Positions 21,561 to 32,210 of a DNA stretch of 64,000 bases are shown one piece after another. Source of the DNA: Xanthostigma xanthostigma (Eukaryota; Arthropoda; Insecta; Raphidioptera; Raphidiidae); assembly GCA_963575645.1 (NCBI GenBank), contig OY754469.1, positions 13,472,001 to 13,536,000 on the forward strand, in the 5' to 3' direction. The position numbers were made by a program, and so were the translations under genes. Each line of letters starts with the position of its first letter. Position 1 is the stretch's first letter. The notes beneath the pieces were generated by a model, which saw only the letters and a list, made by a program, of their open reading frames with translations, had not been told where the DNA came from and made no database searches.

Positions 21561-21980
21561 TACTAGAATTGCGCTTAAATTTATGTTTCACATCTGCCAG
21601 GCGTCTCACGATGGCTGACATTTTCTTTTTTTTAACCGAATTCAAAAAAAGAACGTTATCATTTTTTTTTTGTTTTTGTACATTAACTCTTCGAGGGGAG
21701 TTAGTCGATTTGAAAGATTTCGATTCCGTTGTGTTCAGGAAGATGCCAAAATAATTATATATAACTTTTTATTAAATCGGCTCAGAAGTTTTTTTTCTAG
21801 TAAATATAATATATTTTTTGTGCGTGCTCGTTCAGCTTTATCTTCTCGAGGGGTTAAGCAATTTATAATAATTTTGGCCCCGTTGTGTTCAGGAAGAAAC
21901 CGAGCCGAGATGTTACGAAATAATTTTTACTTAAATCGAAGCAGTTGTTTTTTTTTACAAATATTTTGTACTTGTCTTGA
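21561..21980 (+). repeat. Two diverged tandem units
   Basis: The ordered phrases poly-T, CTTCGAGGGG / CTCGAGGGG, CGTTGTGTTCAGGAAGA and AAATCG occur at 21655-21790 and again at 21815-21960, a spacing of about 160 bp. The two overlapping + strand frames (21569-21754 and 21670-22002) run through the units and are not convincing genes. Confidence 0.5.
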
Positions 21981-22886
21981 ACCAAGTACTAAGATATTTT
22001 AAATACGTACAGATCTGAGCAAAGAGAGGCAATATTCGTATATTTCTATTCTATACTGAGCATAGGAATAAAATCGCAATCGAACCATTAGGGTGCAAAC
22101 ATAAACTTCTGTCTTTTTTTACGCCGTAAACAGGAAGGCAAAACAAGCACGGAGGACCCGGCTTACGAAATTTCTAATTTGCCACCTTCTGGGCCAAAAG
22201 CTGGATACGCCCATGTTAACATCATAGAAAAAGACAAAGTTTTTGGAACAGAGATACTTTATTCAGATTGAATGCAAGTACATCAACCAATCCTATCATC
22301 GGAGAAATCAGGGAATTACAACGAAGAAAGAGACGCAGATATATTTTCGATACGCTTTATTGCCTTCACTCACCGCACATTGAGTAGATTGACAATGATT
22401 CATATAGTAAGTTATTAAATATATACAAATAACCAAGTCTTTAAAAAAAATTATTGAGTTGTAAAGTTTACCTAAAATTAACGTAGATATAACGTTACCC
22501 AAATAAACCGCCATTACAGAATTTTTACTGCTTCCACGGACCCACGTGTTTTGATGTGATTTCAATGTTAGATAACAAGATAGTTTTGCATCTAGCCAAT
22601 GGGCAATTTGTATATACCCGTATGTGTGTGTGTGAGTGCGGGGACAAGAGTATTTGTGCCACAAAGTAAGCCGCAAGCCGCGTTATAGCATCATCCAGTC
22701 CAGGACCGACACTACACTTTCTATACAAAGCTATAAGTTGTTGGGGTGATAACACGAAAACAGCAAATAAGTATTGTAATGCCCCATATTACTGTCGTCC
22801 TTATGGCCTTCCGTAACCCTCCAATGTTAACCTATACTCCAGCTGCCGCAGGATTGTACTAGGGCCGCTCAAAACAGATTCATAAA
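21981..22886. other. Unassigned DNA
   Basis: A short TG run lies near 22622. Overlapping - strand frames of 122 and 76 codons (22308-22755) have no motif and a repetitive His/Thr stretch from the TG run. No gene is supported. Confidence 0.45.
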
Positions 22887-22995
22887 ACTTATTCCGTATC
22901 AAATCTTTGATTAACGTCTGAATAGAACTCTTCAAATGAATAAAATTGTCAATATATTATATGGTCTGAGAAAAATTGATTGACAATTTTATTCT
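22887..22995. repeat. Hairpin of the GACCAATTTTTCAGAC family, decayed
   Basis: Contains AAATCTTTGATTAACGTCTG, then TAGAACTCTTCAAATGAATA and a short inverted core AATTGTCAAT / ATTGACAATT. The order is that of the 2645 and 46414 family members, read in reverse. Confidence 0.5.
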
Positions 22996-23174
22996 AATTC
23001 CGTATCCTTAATAAAGAAACAGCTATTAAGGTAGTCCACACGCAACAGTCGTACACAAAAGTATAGCGTATCAACAGATAGAGATGAACCGTGCATTTTT
23101 GTAATAGACTGTACCCAACACATCTAAGCTTTCATATACAGATTCATATACAATTACAATTAAAATAAACATAT

Positions 23175-23645
23175 TTATTCAACACGCGTGAGTAATATGT
23201 AATTTCGGGGCCCTGCTAAATTCGGGAGAAATAATAAATTACTTCATGTTGACGCGTAGAGTGCTAATAATGAGCCGTACAGTGTGATAATGAATTTTCT
23301 GGACCAATAGAAACTCAGTAGCAAGCCCAAGCGTGCAATAATGAAAAAAAACTGCACGCAGCTTCTGGACCAATAGGAACGTGGTAGGCGGTATTGTATA
23401 TATGAAAACAACATCGCAATTCAGCGAAAGTCATGGCCATCTTGTGTGTATCGAGGGCGCTGGGTACGTCAATCAATGAAGTGATTTATTATTTTTCCCT
23501 CTTTTATCAGGGCCCCGATTACATATTACTCGTGCTAGTTGAATAAAATATTATGTGCGACCATTGATCGAAGGAGAATATTCCACTCGCGTGCGTTTTA
23601 CGCTCATGGAATCTTCTCCTTCTCTCACTAGTCGCACAATATACT
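23175..23645 (+). mobile_element. MITE modules A+B (copy 2)
   Basis: Module A is 23175-23546 and module B 23547-23645. The structure matches 14385-14905, but without the 50-bp internal duplication. Words are shared throughout (CTTCTGGACCAATAGGAACG, CAATTCAGCGAAA). It is followed head-to-tail, without spacer, by copy 3. Confidence 0.75.
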
Positions 23646-24054
23646 ATTATTCAACACGCGTGAGTAATATATAATTTCGGGGTCCTGCTAAATTCGGGAG
23701 AAATAATAAATTACAATTCATGTTGACGCGTAGAGTGTTAATAATGAGCCGAAATTGTACGGTAATTAATTATTACTGCATAGTTTCTGGACAAATAGGA
23801 ACGTGGTAGCGATTTGTATATATGAAAACAGCATCGCAATTCAGCGAAAGTCAGGGCCATCTTGTGTGCATCGAGGGCGGTGGGTACGTCAATCAATGAA
23901 GTGATTTATTATTTTTCCCTCTTTTATCAGGGCCCCGATTACATATTACTCGCGCTAGTTGAATAAAGTATTATGTGCGACCATTGATCGAAGGAGAATA
24001 TTCCACTCGCGTGTCACCGCACTCGCTACGCTCTCACTAGTCGCACAATATACT
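23646..24054 (+). mobile_element. MITE modules A+B (copy 3)
   Basis: Module A is 23647-23966 and module B 23967-24054. It has internal deletions relative to copy 2, and module B lacks most of the left half of its right arm. The direct tandem arrangement with copy 2 suggests that A+B duplicates as one unit. Confidence 0.75.
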
Positions 24055-24789
24055 ATTTTATTTTAAAGATATATCTTTTTAACAAAACGGTTAAAATCCA
24101 GTTTTTTTAATAAAATTGGCCCGACAGGACCGGACAAAGTTTGTGAAAACGGTAGTTTGTGGATATTGGTTTACATACTGAAGGGTGTATTTAATTGAGT
24201 GCAAGCGTTGGATTGATTATAATATTGCAATTAAAAAGAAATAATTAAAAGGGTTGTATTAAGGGGCAATGTTTTTTGATTTTGTCCAAAAACAAACAAA
24301 AGTTCACGTAATAAAGCTACACTGTCTGTATTAGGAGCAAATACACTATATTGCCGGCAGGGCTTTGGCACTGCGACCCGAGTTTTATTGAAACGCACCT
24401 AGTACAAATATCGGTGCCATATGCAACGCCCAGTGATCTAAAGGCGTGCAGCGTGCTACGCGTGTGCTTGGCAAACATACGCCAGGATTTGTGGTGGCGG
24501 ATTTATTAAACATTAGACAAAAACACCGCTGCATCGTCGCTGCTGCCGTTGTCGCCAGGATTCTTCCATAAGACACAATGCAAGGATCAGAAACACTATA
24601 CTAACACCGCACATTACATGACGTGACAACGTGCGAGGACATAAGATGGGGTTGATATAAGATATGATCCTAAATATTAACTCCAAATTGCCTAATCCAG
24701 CTATTCTTGCCTTTATGTAAGTATGGCCTTTCATATCGTTGTTATTGTCTGAAATATATTTCGGTTTTATTAACGTAATTAATCTAAAT
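24055..24789. other. Unassigned DNA with a GC-richer island
   Basis: 24340-24640 is GC-richer than its surroundings. On the - strand an ATG near 24611 opens a 33-codon frame that starts with a hydrophobic leader-like stretch (CGVSIVFLILALCL) and continues with a basic tail. A second - frame (24385-24576) overlaps. An AATAAA on the - strand follows near 24395. Nothing identifies a known gene. Confidence 0.3.
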
Positions 24790-24791
24790 CA

Positions 24792-25297
24792 GAGGTCCCC
24801 AAACTTTCTTGTCTCGTAGTCCACTTGCCATGCTTTTCGGTTTTGGGTAGACCCACTGCTTATCTGATATTGATGTTTTGCAAATTCATTAATTTCAAAT
24901 GTATTTTTGACAACCGGTATAGTGCTACTCATTTTGAACGATTTAAATTTATAACGGTAGTGAAAAATAGTGTGAAAAGTTTATTAATTAGATTCAAATT
25001 AAACGAATCAAATTAAAATTTACTTTCTGTTACATAAAATAACTAAGCAAAAAATAAATGCTTTTAGTGGGAGGGATGAACCTGATGCTTTAATAATAAA
25101 TTTTCAACATTTGGCATCAATTTAGTTAGATTTAATCTTCGGTTAAAGATGTCCAGTTTGTTTCTTTTTTTGTTAGGAGATTCACTATCGTTGGCCCCCA
25201 TTTTCATTTCATGGACCCTCAATTTTTTTCCCCACTGACATGGACCCCTTGCAAGCTGTCGTCGACCCCTGGGGGTCGATAATCGCAGGATTGTGGA
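24792..25297 (+). mobile_element. Non-autonomous hAT element
   Basis: The left end, CAGAGGTCCCCAAACTTTC followed by GTAGTCCACTTGCCA, is a canonical hAT terminus. The right side holds ATGGACCCCTTGCAAGCTG and CGACCCCTGGGGGTCGATAA, then a decayed terminus near 25297. The frames inside (24825-25016 +, 25064-25300 -) are incidental. The target duplication was not resolved. Confidence 0.65.
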
Positions 25298-25754
25298 CAA
25301 AAATTAAATTTATTCATGTACGACGTTTCGTCTATAGATTTTGATTTTTTCAAGTACAATAAAAATTCAAAACAATAATTATTTAACAATAATAATTAAT
25401 TATTATTTTAACAGAATGTTTAACATGCAAATAGGTACTAAGTCCAAGTAACCTCGGTACTATTAAATAGTATATTACACCACAAGGACAGAAAGTTTGT
25501 GATTCTTGCACTGCGTGTCATGATGCCCGAGGCCGGCCGAGTTCAAGGCTTTCAAAATTTCTGCCCGTGTAGTGTATTTACCTCAGTCGAAAGTACAATT
25601 AATTACTTATCAATTACATAAAAACACAGGTAAATTCCAAGCACGCAGCTTTGAGGTTATACGTAAAAATACGAATGACAGCTGTTCGCGACTATTCACT
25701 AATATGTAATGGAAACGACATCTAAATAGTTGATTGGCTGTTTTTGCTTTACTA
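25298..25754. other. Unassigned DNA
   Basis: No gene or repeat boundary is visible. Confidence 0.5.
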
Positions 25755-25875
25755 CCGCCCGAACGTACGAACTTCCTTCATTGGTGCATGTAATCCCACC
25801 AAGGAGTACCTAAATGTTAGACTTTCTGCCTTACAATTGGTGTCAAAAGTATGCAGATTCGATTGAGGTATGAAG
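25755..25875 (+). repeat. Second copy of the 13641 repeat
   Basis: GTAATCCCACCAAGGAG, AAATGTTAGACT and GAGGTATGAAGAAAAA appear in the same order as at 13641-13790. The TAACGTTCC-family element begins directly after it. Confidence 0.5.
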
Positions 25876-26029
25876 AAAAAAATTGGTTGTCTGTAAAGTC
25901 GGTTTACGGACGATAGTTTTACGTGATAACGTATTCCGTAATACATAACCTAAATTTATATAATAATTATAATAATTCGAATCTATGATATTGCATCTTT
26001 CGCTTCAAATTTAGGTAAATTTTATTAAG

Positions 26030-26325
26030 TAGAATAATAAAACACTATAAAAAGTATACTATTATTATATAAAAAACAACTATGGCATGTATCTCTTTTG
26101 CGCATGCGCCGATTTTCCCCAAAAAATTTACAAAAATTTCTAGTAAAAATAGATAGAGTAAAAACCGTTTTAAAAACTATATTATTATTATATAAAACAA
26201 CATTATAAGAGATATATTCTTTTACGCATGCGCCGATGTTCCCCAAAAACAATAGGCCACTTCATATTTGCATATCAAACATCCTCCCAAAATTTGGTTT
26301 CAATCCGCTTATCCTTGGTGTCGGA
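26030..26325 (+). mobile_element. TTGGAATGG-family fragment with inner duplication
   Basis: Matches the middle of the elements at 27607, 44827, 52493 and 63413: AATAATAAAACACTATAAA, the GCGCATGCGCCGATTTTCCCC motif, CATCCTCCCAAAATTTGG and TTTCAATCCGCT. The GCATGCGCCGAT-TTCCCC part occurs twice (about 26100 and 26225), so about 125 bp is tandemly duplicated. Confidence 0.6.
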
Positions 26326-26736
26326 ATGATAAGAAATGTCAAAAGTGACGTTTGCAACTGTCAAAGTATTATGTTCTAACAATAATTAGTTATTCCAATA
26401 CTTAACTTAGAAGGCGTTGCATTTCACAAAATACTAATGTCAAAAAATTGAATTAAACATTAGAAATGCAGCCGTTTTCATGTTAAGATAAGACATACGT
26501 TCTCTTCTAATTTCCATGTACGGCAAACAAAGACGACCGACCGCGTCGCGCCATGCATTAGACAACATTGCATTTATACAGCTATTTTTCTATATAAATT
26601 TGTATAAAAAAACTGTTTAGGCAAATTCTGTTAAACGAAATCTATGTAAAATGTTCTCCTCTTTCGTTTAAGACTGGTTTCAAACCGATCTGATTTAAAT
26701 TGAGCGAGAAATTAGCAAAAAGCACGCACAGGGTCA

Positions 26737-26827
26737 GGCGGAACGTTACGCGTTAGGAACGTTAGGAACGTTACGCGTTAGGAACGTTACGCGTTACGAA
26801 CGTTAGGAACGTTACGCGTTAGAAACG
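26737..26827. repeat. Minisatellite (GGAACGTTACGCGTTA)n
   Basis: About six imperfect units built from GGAACGTTA and CGCGTTA. The counterpart at 34700-34765 has the complementary words (TAACGTTCC, TAACGCG). The compact copy at 31170-31200 has only a remnant. Unit number varies between copies, as expected for an internal minisatellite of a mobile element. Confidence 0.8.
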
Positions 26828-27606
26828 TTACACTTTTTCGTGCATGCAGCCGGTGTTTTATCAATTTATAAGATTGGTGATTCATCAATTTATAAGACGT
26901 TATCACGTCAAAAAATTTTAATCTGCTTTCCTAAAATTTAATAAATTTTGTGTGACGAATTTTCTGTATCACGAATTTTTTACAGTGGTGAAATTTTCAG
27001 AGGCATTTAATTTTATGTGACTCGTGACATGCAATGTATATTTAAGTGTTTGAGAAGCTTTCATATATTACACGTAAAATTGAGTGGATTACATTTTGAA
27101 GGTCCAAGCACTGTTCTATTTGAATATAAAAAGTAAAATATCGTCCGGACAAACGATTTTGTTAACGCCGGTGTCTGCATAACCGCACAATAAACGTAGA
27201 AATATTGACTATGTAGATTTTGTTGAAACGACTACCAACAGCGGGTAAAAAAAACGGAAAAGTACTTTTATTGGTCTAATATTGCACACCATTCATACCA
27301 ATGTGAAAATTTATTTCAGAACGTAACAAAAAAACAAATGCGGAAATAACTAGAAATATTTATTTTAGTTTTTCATGTTGCCGTGCAAAAACTTTTGTTA
27401 TTTAAAACTATATCATCAACAACAAATATAATTAAAGGTAAACGATGAAGCAAAATAGCAACTGTATTATTGCAGGACCGGATTTATTGTTTTAAAACAA
27501 TTTTCATTACTCTGCAAATTCGTTTACCAGGGTCGGTGTGGGACCTAAAAAGTTACCGGGAAAATTGACGAACGCCTCTATGTGAACGTGTAACTAAGAA
27601 GAAAAT

Positions 27607-28428
27607 ACTCCAGCCAATTGGGTCATTCCAACTTCAAAATTTTAGCATTTGGTATGGTATAATAAAGAAATAAAATTACTGATAGTATCGGGTGAAGTTT
27701 TCAATATGATATTTGATATTAGTTGCCATGGTTACCTATACATAATAATTATGCCTATGAAACAGTTTAAAAGAAAGATGACTGATTTGCTTATAAACGA
27801 ATGTCATTATTCTGTAAATGAATTTTTTAAATGATGTTTTTTTCTATGTATTGTTAATGATTTTTTAAATGATGTATTTCTCTATGTATTGACGATTTCT
27901 CTGCATTTTTGTATGCCGATTAGATCAAATAATAATTATTATTATATTATGTTCAATGTCATGTAAAAATTAATCAAAGCATGCTTAACTAGTTAATTTC
28001 CGACTGATCTACAAAACAAAATAACAGCTGATTTTTTTTATTTCCAAAATATATAAAGTTTAGGAAAAAAAATTTTACGAACTTTTTTGAAAAAAATAAT
28101 AGAATAATAAACCATTATGACAAGTATACCATTATTATATAAAAAACACCGTGATAGCATATATCTCTTCTGCGCATGCACCAATTTTCCCCAAAAACAT
28201 CCTCCCAAAATTTGGTTTCAATCCGTTCATCCGTTTGACCTGTATCGTGCTCACAGACAAACAGACTAAGAGACAAATAGACGCACAGAGTTTTTCCAAA
28301 AATATGTTTTTTGAATCCGGAGACCTCAAAACAAAAATCTAACAACAAACGAAAATGTAAAATTTTGAAAAGTGATTTTTGACCTAAACTAGTACCATTC
28401 CCCACTTGTGGGTTGTATAATGGTAAAA
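27607..28428 (+). mobile_element. TTGGAATGG-family element interrupted by a LINE end
   Basis: The left end has CCAGCCAATTGGG and CATTCCAAC; the right end has CCCCACTTGTGGGTTGTATAAT (mutated from GTTGGAATGG). The interior phrases GTTGCCATGGTTACCTA and ATGTAAAAATTAATCAAAGC are contiguous in the 52493 copy. Here they are separated by 27743-27948, a LINE insertion. Confidence 0.7.
27743..27948 (+). pseudogene. LINE ORF2 extreme C-terminus plus 3' UTR
   Basis: The + frame ends with MKQFKRKMTDLLINECHYSV then NEFFK and a stop (27834). This is the C-terminal signature of CR1/Jockey-like LINE reverse transcriptases (FK-K---L+----YSV-EF). About 115 bp of 3' UTR follows and ends in an AATAATTATTATTAT tail. 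It is a 5'-truncated insertion, typical of target-primed reverse transcription, inside a TTGGAATGG-family element. Confidence 0.65.
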
Positions 28429-28769
28429 TGATCCGAGTCGGACCGGACGGGTTCACGGAGGACCGGCGGCCCTTCGGGAAAAGTCTCGGTATTCCCTGAC
28501 GCCAGACCGACGCTGTCATTTACTAAAGAGGAGAAAATAAAATATACACATTTTTTCAATATACCACATTTTTAAAACGAACTAAAAATTTTTTTTATTA
28601 CTCATGCGGGAAAAGTGATATGTTTACGCACGCTGTTACGGTTGAAAAGTAGCTATTTTCTTTGCGTGCGGAAACTTTATTTGTCGCAGTGAAATTATTG
28701 TTTGCCGCACGCAAATTCAGTTACCATAGTTACCAATACAATAACAATTTTAACTGAATTTTCAACTTT
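28429..28769. other. Unassigned DNA
   Basis: Starts with a GC-rich patch (28430-28515) that gives a - strand frame without motif. The words GCGTGCGGAAAC and GCCGCACGC at 28655-28715 form a weak inverted pair. No feature is supported. Confidence 0.4.
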
Positions 28770-29480
28770 TAAATGATTTAAGGAGGTTGATCCGTTACAG
28801 TCCCAATCAAAAGTAAGTCGAATTCTAAATGGGAACTTTTCCATAATAAATTTTTACAAAAGGGTGTAAGCCGACGATACCAATAAATTATTGTCATAAT
28901 AAATAATTTTTTTTTAATATTATTAACTTTTTCAGTATTTTACTTAATTTGTACAAAGTTAGGTTAGAAATATAAATTTATGTAAATATTTGTATTTTAC
29001 ATATTATTTGCAGTAAATAATTTAAAAAAGAAATTAGAAATAATAAAAATAAAAATTAAATTATTAAAAAGTTGAAAATTCAATTAAAATTGTCAAGAAT
29101 AAAAGTCCATAGGTAATTGAAAAGTGCTAAGGTTTAATAATTTTTTTATTGATTAAAAGTCTCCTAATTAAATTAAAAAAATATCAAAATATGCGTAAGA
29201 CATCAATGCTTTACATAGTTAGTTTTCGGAACTGCTGACATTATTTGGTTATTTGCAAAAAATTAAAATGTACCATTTGCATGCTAGATTGACATATTTT
29301 CCATAAGACTACATGTAAAAGTTTTTTTTTAAATTTTGACTTTATAAATCTCCTAATGATTTTGGATTTTTTACAGAAAATTTTGTTATAAAAAAATCTA
29401 TTAAAAAAACTTTATTTCAGATTTTTTTCATTATCTTCGTAAAACGGCTCAACCTCCTTAATTTTAATTTTTATTACTTC
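28770..29480. mobile_element. Possible element with AAGGAGGTTGA termini
   Basis: TTTAAGGAGGTTGATCCGTT at the left (28778) faces AACGGCTCAACCTCCTTAAT at the right (29441-29462), imperfect inverted ends about 690 bp apart. The interior is extremely AT-rich and includes partly inverted AAATTAAAATT-type runs. The size and ends fit a MITE, but no second copy is in the window. Confidence 0.4.
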
Positions 29481-29545
29481 TAATTTCTTTTTTTAATTCG
29501 TAATAAAATTTTAATTTTAATTTAATTTAATTCGTAATAAAAAAT

Positions 29546-29597
29546 AGTATGTGCAACTCGTGCGGCATTGTCGCACTAGTTGCACAATATACTATTC
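29546..29597. repeat. Minimal module-B-like hairpin
   Basis: AATAGTATGTGCAACTCGTGCG and the complement-like TCGCACTAGTTGCACAATATACTATT fold into a hairpin with 6-bp loop. The terminal words match module B (ATTATGTGCGACT / GTCGCACAATATACT). Confidence 0.55.
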
Positions 29598-30309
29598 ACT
29601 TGTAGGATTTCAAACAAAAAATGTGAAGCGCATGCGACAGTAATATAAGAAGTGTAGAGAGTAGCTATATCAATTAAAAAATCTATGAGATAAAACGAAT
29701 AATGCGCCCCACGTTTTTCGTTTCGAAACCTACAAGTTAAAAAAATTATTTTATACTTTTTAATTCGTTTTAAAAACGCGGTATATTAAATTTTTTTATT
29801 TATTTTATTTTATGGCTATAGCTATTGTTAATTAAAGACGCTTGAAAACAGAGGTCATGAGCGTTTTTTCTTATTAAAGTACGTGTTAATTTAGATGTGA
29901 AGACGATATAGTGTGGTCTAAGCCAGTTGAAAGTAGGTAATCCGACTCTGATTTATATGAAAAGCTTCTACGAGTCTGTCAAACAAAATAAACAGAAGTT
30001 GAGAAGATGAATGAATGAATGCAAGTAAACTAGCGATAATATCTATTTGAGAAACTCGCTTGCCTCTACCGGTTAAACGGATAACGAAAGGTTGCTATTC
30101 TCTATTTATCCATATAGAAGATAATGTGTAACAGCCAACTTGCTACACTCGCCTAGGAATATGTTTATTAGCAGAACAAAACATAGCGCAACTTACATTA
30201 TGCAAAGCTTCACAATGCATTGTTTAACTAAAGGATGTGCGAACAATCAATTATCACAACAAACAGTTCTAAGCTGAGTTTTCTGAATCTATACGTGCAA
30301 GCACTTTTT
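29598..30309. other. Unassigned DNA
   Basis: No gene or repeat boundary is visible. Confidence 0.5.
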
Positions 30310-30550
30310 TTACCCGACCGCGGCGAAGCCAAAAGGAAGGGTTATGAGTTTAGCAGTCTATGTATATTTGTATTTACGGATGTTCCACCGTAGCGCCTGA
30401 ACTATTCATCCGATTTTGATAAATAAGGTGTCATTCTATTTGTTATTATGACCCGGGTAACATAGGCCACATTCATTTTTGAAATTTGGTCCCAGAAGGG
30501 AGCAAATTGAAATAAAATTAAGTTCAAAAACTAAAACCCGACTACTGAAA
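30310..30550 (+). mobile_element. ACCCGAC-GCGGCGAAGCCAAAAGG repeat (copy 1)
   Basis: Begins TTTACCCGACCGCGGCGAAG and continues with TATTTACGGATGTTCCACCG, TAGCGCCTGAACTATTCATC and GACCCGGGTAACATAGGC. The copy at 46130-46375 follows it nearly word for word. I recognise this as a common lepidopteran interspersed repeat; the class is uncertain. Confidence 0.6.
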
Positions 30551-30569
30551 ACTATGAAACAAGAAAATA

Positions 30570-30755
30570 TTCTCATCTAATACGATATGACTTCGTTCGT
30601 ATAACGTATATACCGCATCAAACGAGTCGAACTGACATGGATACGACAAATGCGAGTAAAGAAATGAATTTGTAAGTAACGATTCGTTACTTCGGGTCAG
30701 ACGATGTACCCGTTACTCAGTAACGAATACATACGGTTTGTTACAGCTCTAATTG
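30570..30755 (-). mobile_element. hAT-like end (AGAGCTGTAACAAACCG)
   Basis: On the - strand from 30755 the sequence starts AGAGCTGTAACAAACCGTAT and is rich in GTAACGA/TCGTTAC words. The style matches hAT elements beginning CAGRGCTGTAACGAA and the neighbouring families at 56773 and 60700. Only one end is visible. Confidence 0.4.
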
Positions 30756-31110
30756 CGACATTCTTGACAATTCTATACTATCGAAAAAAGTATTACCTAA
30801 TGTGTATCGAAAATGTTTCTGAATTAATCGAGTTTTCCAGAAGCACTAAATTTGAAGTAGCCCTGGTAATAGAATGATGCAACCGCCAAAATATAACCAT
30901 GCACGTCATATCTCTATATTATATTGCGATGAAAGCTCACATATCAAAACACCGCAAACAACAACTTCAAACTTCCAACTTCAAATGCACTTGATTATGT
31001 ATACAGGAAGCAGATTCAAAAACACACCTGCTTCTCATAACAAACGTATTTAGAGCTTATATTTTAATAAAGTTAAGAAGGGAATTTCACAAACACGTAA
31101 GTAGAATCCC

Positions 31111-31270
31111 ATTTTTGACGTGATAACGTCTTATAAATTGATGAAACACCGGCTGCATGCACGAAAAAGTGTAACGTTCCGAAATGTGTCACGTTCCGCC
31201 TGACCTTCGAGCGGAATACGTTATCACGTATAAAACTATCGTCCGTAAACCGACTTTACAGACAACCATT
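31111..31270 (+). mobile_element. TAACGTTCC-family element (compact copy)
   Basis: A 160-bp internally deleted copy. TTTTTGACGTGATAACGTC at the left and GACTTTACAGACAACC at the right match both ends of the longer copies. GGCTGCATGCACGAAAAAGTG and TCACGTTCCGCCTGACC remain from the middle. The minisatellite is reduced to about one unit. Confidence 0.75.
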
Positions 31271-31760
31271 TTTTGCTCTGCTTATTGAAACAGATTAAAA
31301 GGGAAGAAATAATGTATCCTTATTTTTTTCGTTTTTAAATAAATGAATAAATAAGAAAGTTGTAATTAATTATGAATTGATCACCAGCTTTCGAACAAGG
31401 CGTGACGTCATTTGTCTGCAATCGTCGTACCGGTACAAGCAACAAGAAGGCTAAGTAGGTGCATGCGGTCATTTACGAAATTGGCGCGTTCCAATTTTGT
31501 AAATGACGTCAAAAGACTGTCTATCCATATTTGCATAATACAATATATCTCTCTTTGCAAATCTGTATCTGTCATTATTGTGTTTTTAAAAATCGCTCAA
31601 CACAGTTTTAACATGTTTTTCCTGATTAATAAGTTAATTGATGTACGTTTCGACATGACAACAATTGGATTTTATAAAATTACCGTTTTTATAATACATA
31701 CTTTTATAGAAAAAAATAATTTCCAACCGTATCATAATTAAATTGGTATTATTTGAAGAT
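31271..31760. other. Unassigned DNA
   Basis: A 109-codon + frame (31412-31741) lacks any family motif and has a poorly conserved start. No gene is supported. Confidence 0.4.
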
Positions 31761-31764
31761 TCTG

Positions 31765-31850
31765 TACCTCACAAAAAAAAACTGAACCCTTCACTTTGTT
31801 GATCGTCTGTCTGTCTTTCGATTTTTTTTTTCAAATTAAAATTAAAAGCA
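31765..31850 (-). mobile_element. GGAACCCT-family 3' end fragment
   Basis: TCTGTACCTCACAAAAAAAA, then CTGAACCCTTCACTTTG and GTCTGTCTGTCTTTCG are the reverse-oriented end of the family at 15151 (mutated TACGGAACC, CCTATAAGGG and GTCTGTCTG phrases). Confidence 0.5.
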
Positions 31851-31964
31851 AACACAGGTGTACAACCCCATGGTTCAGTAAAAAATTAAAGCTTCAAAAT
31901 CAATGAAATAAAAAAAAAATTCGAAAATCGTGGCAAACTAAATATTATTCAAATATGTAACAAT

Positions 31965-32210
31965 AGAACAGAATAGAATAGTTCTTTATTTGTAAAGTCA
32001 AGTATGGATACAGTCGTTAAAACAATTAGAATACCTACCTTAATCTGACATATTATAAGGCACAGTTCCTACAAGATGTGCCTTTAACTTTTTTTAAACT
32101 GATTGTCTTTGAGAGGTTTTATTTTTTGCTGTAAAGAATGAAGTATTTTGAGTCCTGTATAAGACACTGATTTCTCAAAGAAGGCTATTTTATGTTTGAG
32201 AGTAATCTCT
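31965..32210 (-). mobile_element. Probable LINE 3' end with AATAAA and TATTC tail
   Basis: On the - strand the sequence ends in TTTACAAATAAAGAACTATTC, then TATTCTGTTCTATTG. This is the AATAAA-plus-short-tandem tail style of CR1-like lepidopteran LINEs. Upstream (32200 to 32110) is a degenerate coding-like stretch before a 3' UTR. Class certain only to non-LTR level. Confidence 0.5.

Larger units (their letters stand above)
25885..26915 (-). mobile_element. TAACGTTCC-family element (copy 1, interrupted)
   Basis: Read on the - strand it runs from TTTTTTGACGTGATAACGTC (26915) through the minisatellite (26737-26827) and the GCGAAAGATGCAATATCA phrase to GACTTTACAGACAACC (25885). Copy 2 (34614-35250) and a compact copy (31111-31270) have the same order, so this is one element. 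A TTGGAATGG-family fragment (26030-26325) is inserted in it. No coding capacity. Superfamily unknown. Confidence 0.7.

Noticed and set aside
22308..22755. Overlapping - strand frames of 122 and 76 codons
   Set aside because: They include a His/Thr run caused by a TG microsatellite and have no conserved motif.
26737..26827. Telomere-like repeat array
   Set aside because: The unit is not the insect TTAGG repeat and is internal to a dispersed mobile element.
31412..31741. 109-codon + strand frame
   Set aside because: No motif, no orthologue recognised, and no splice or promoter support.
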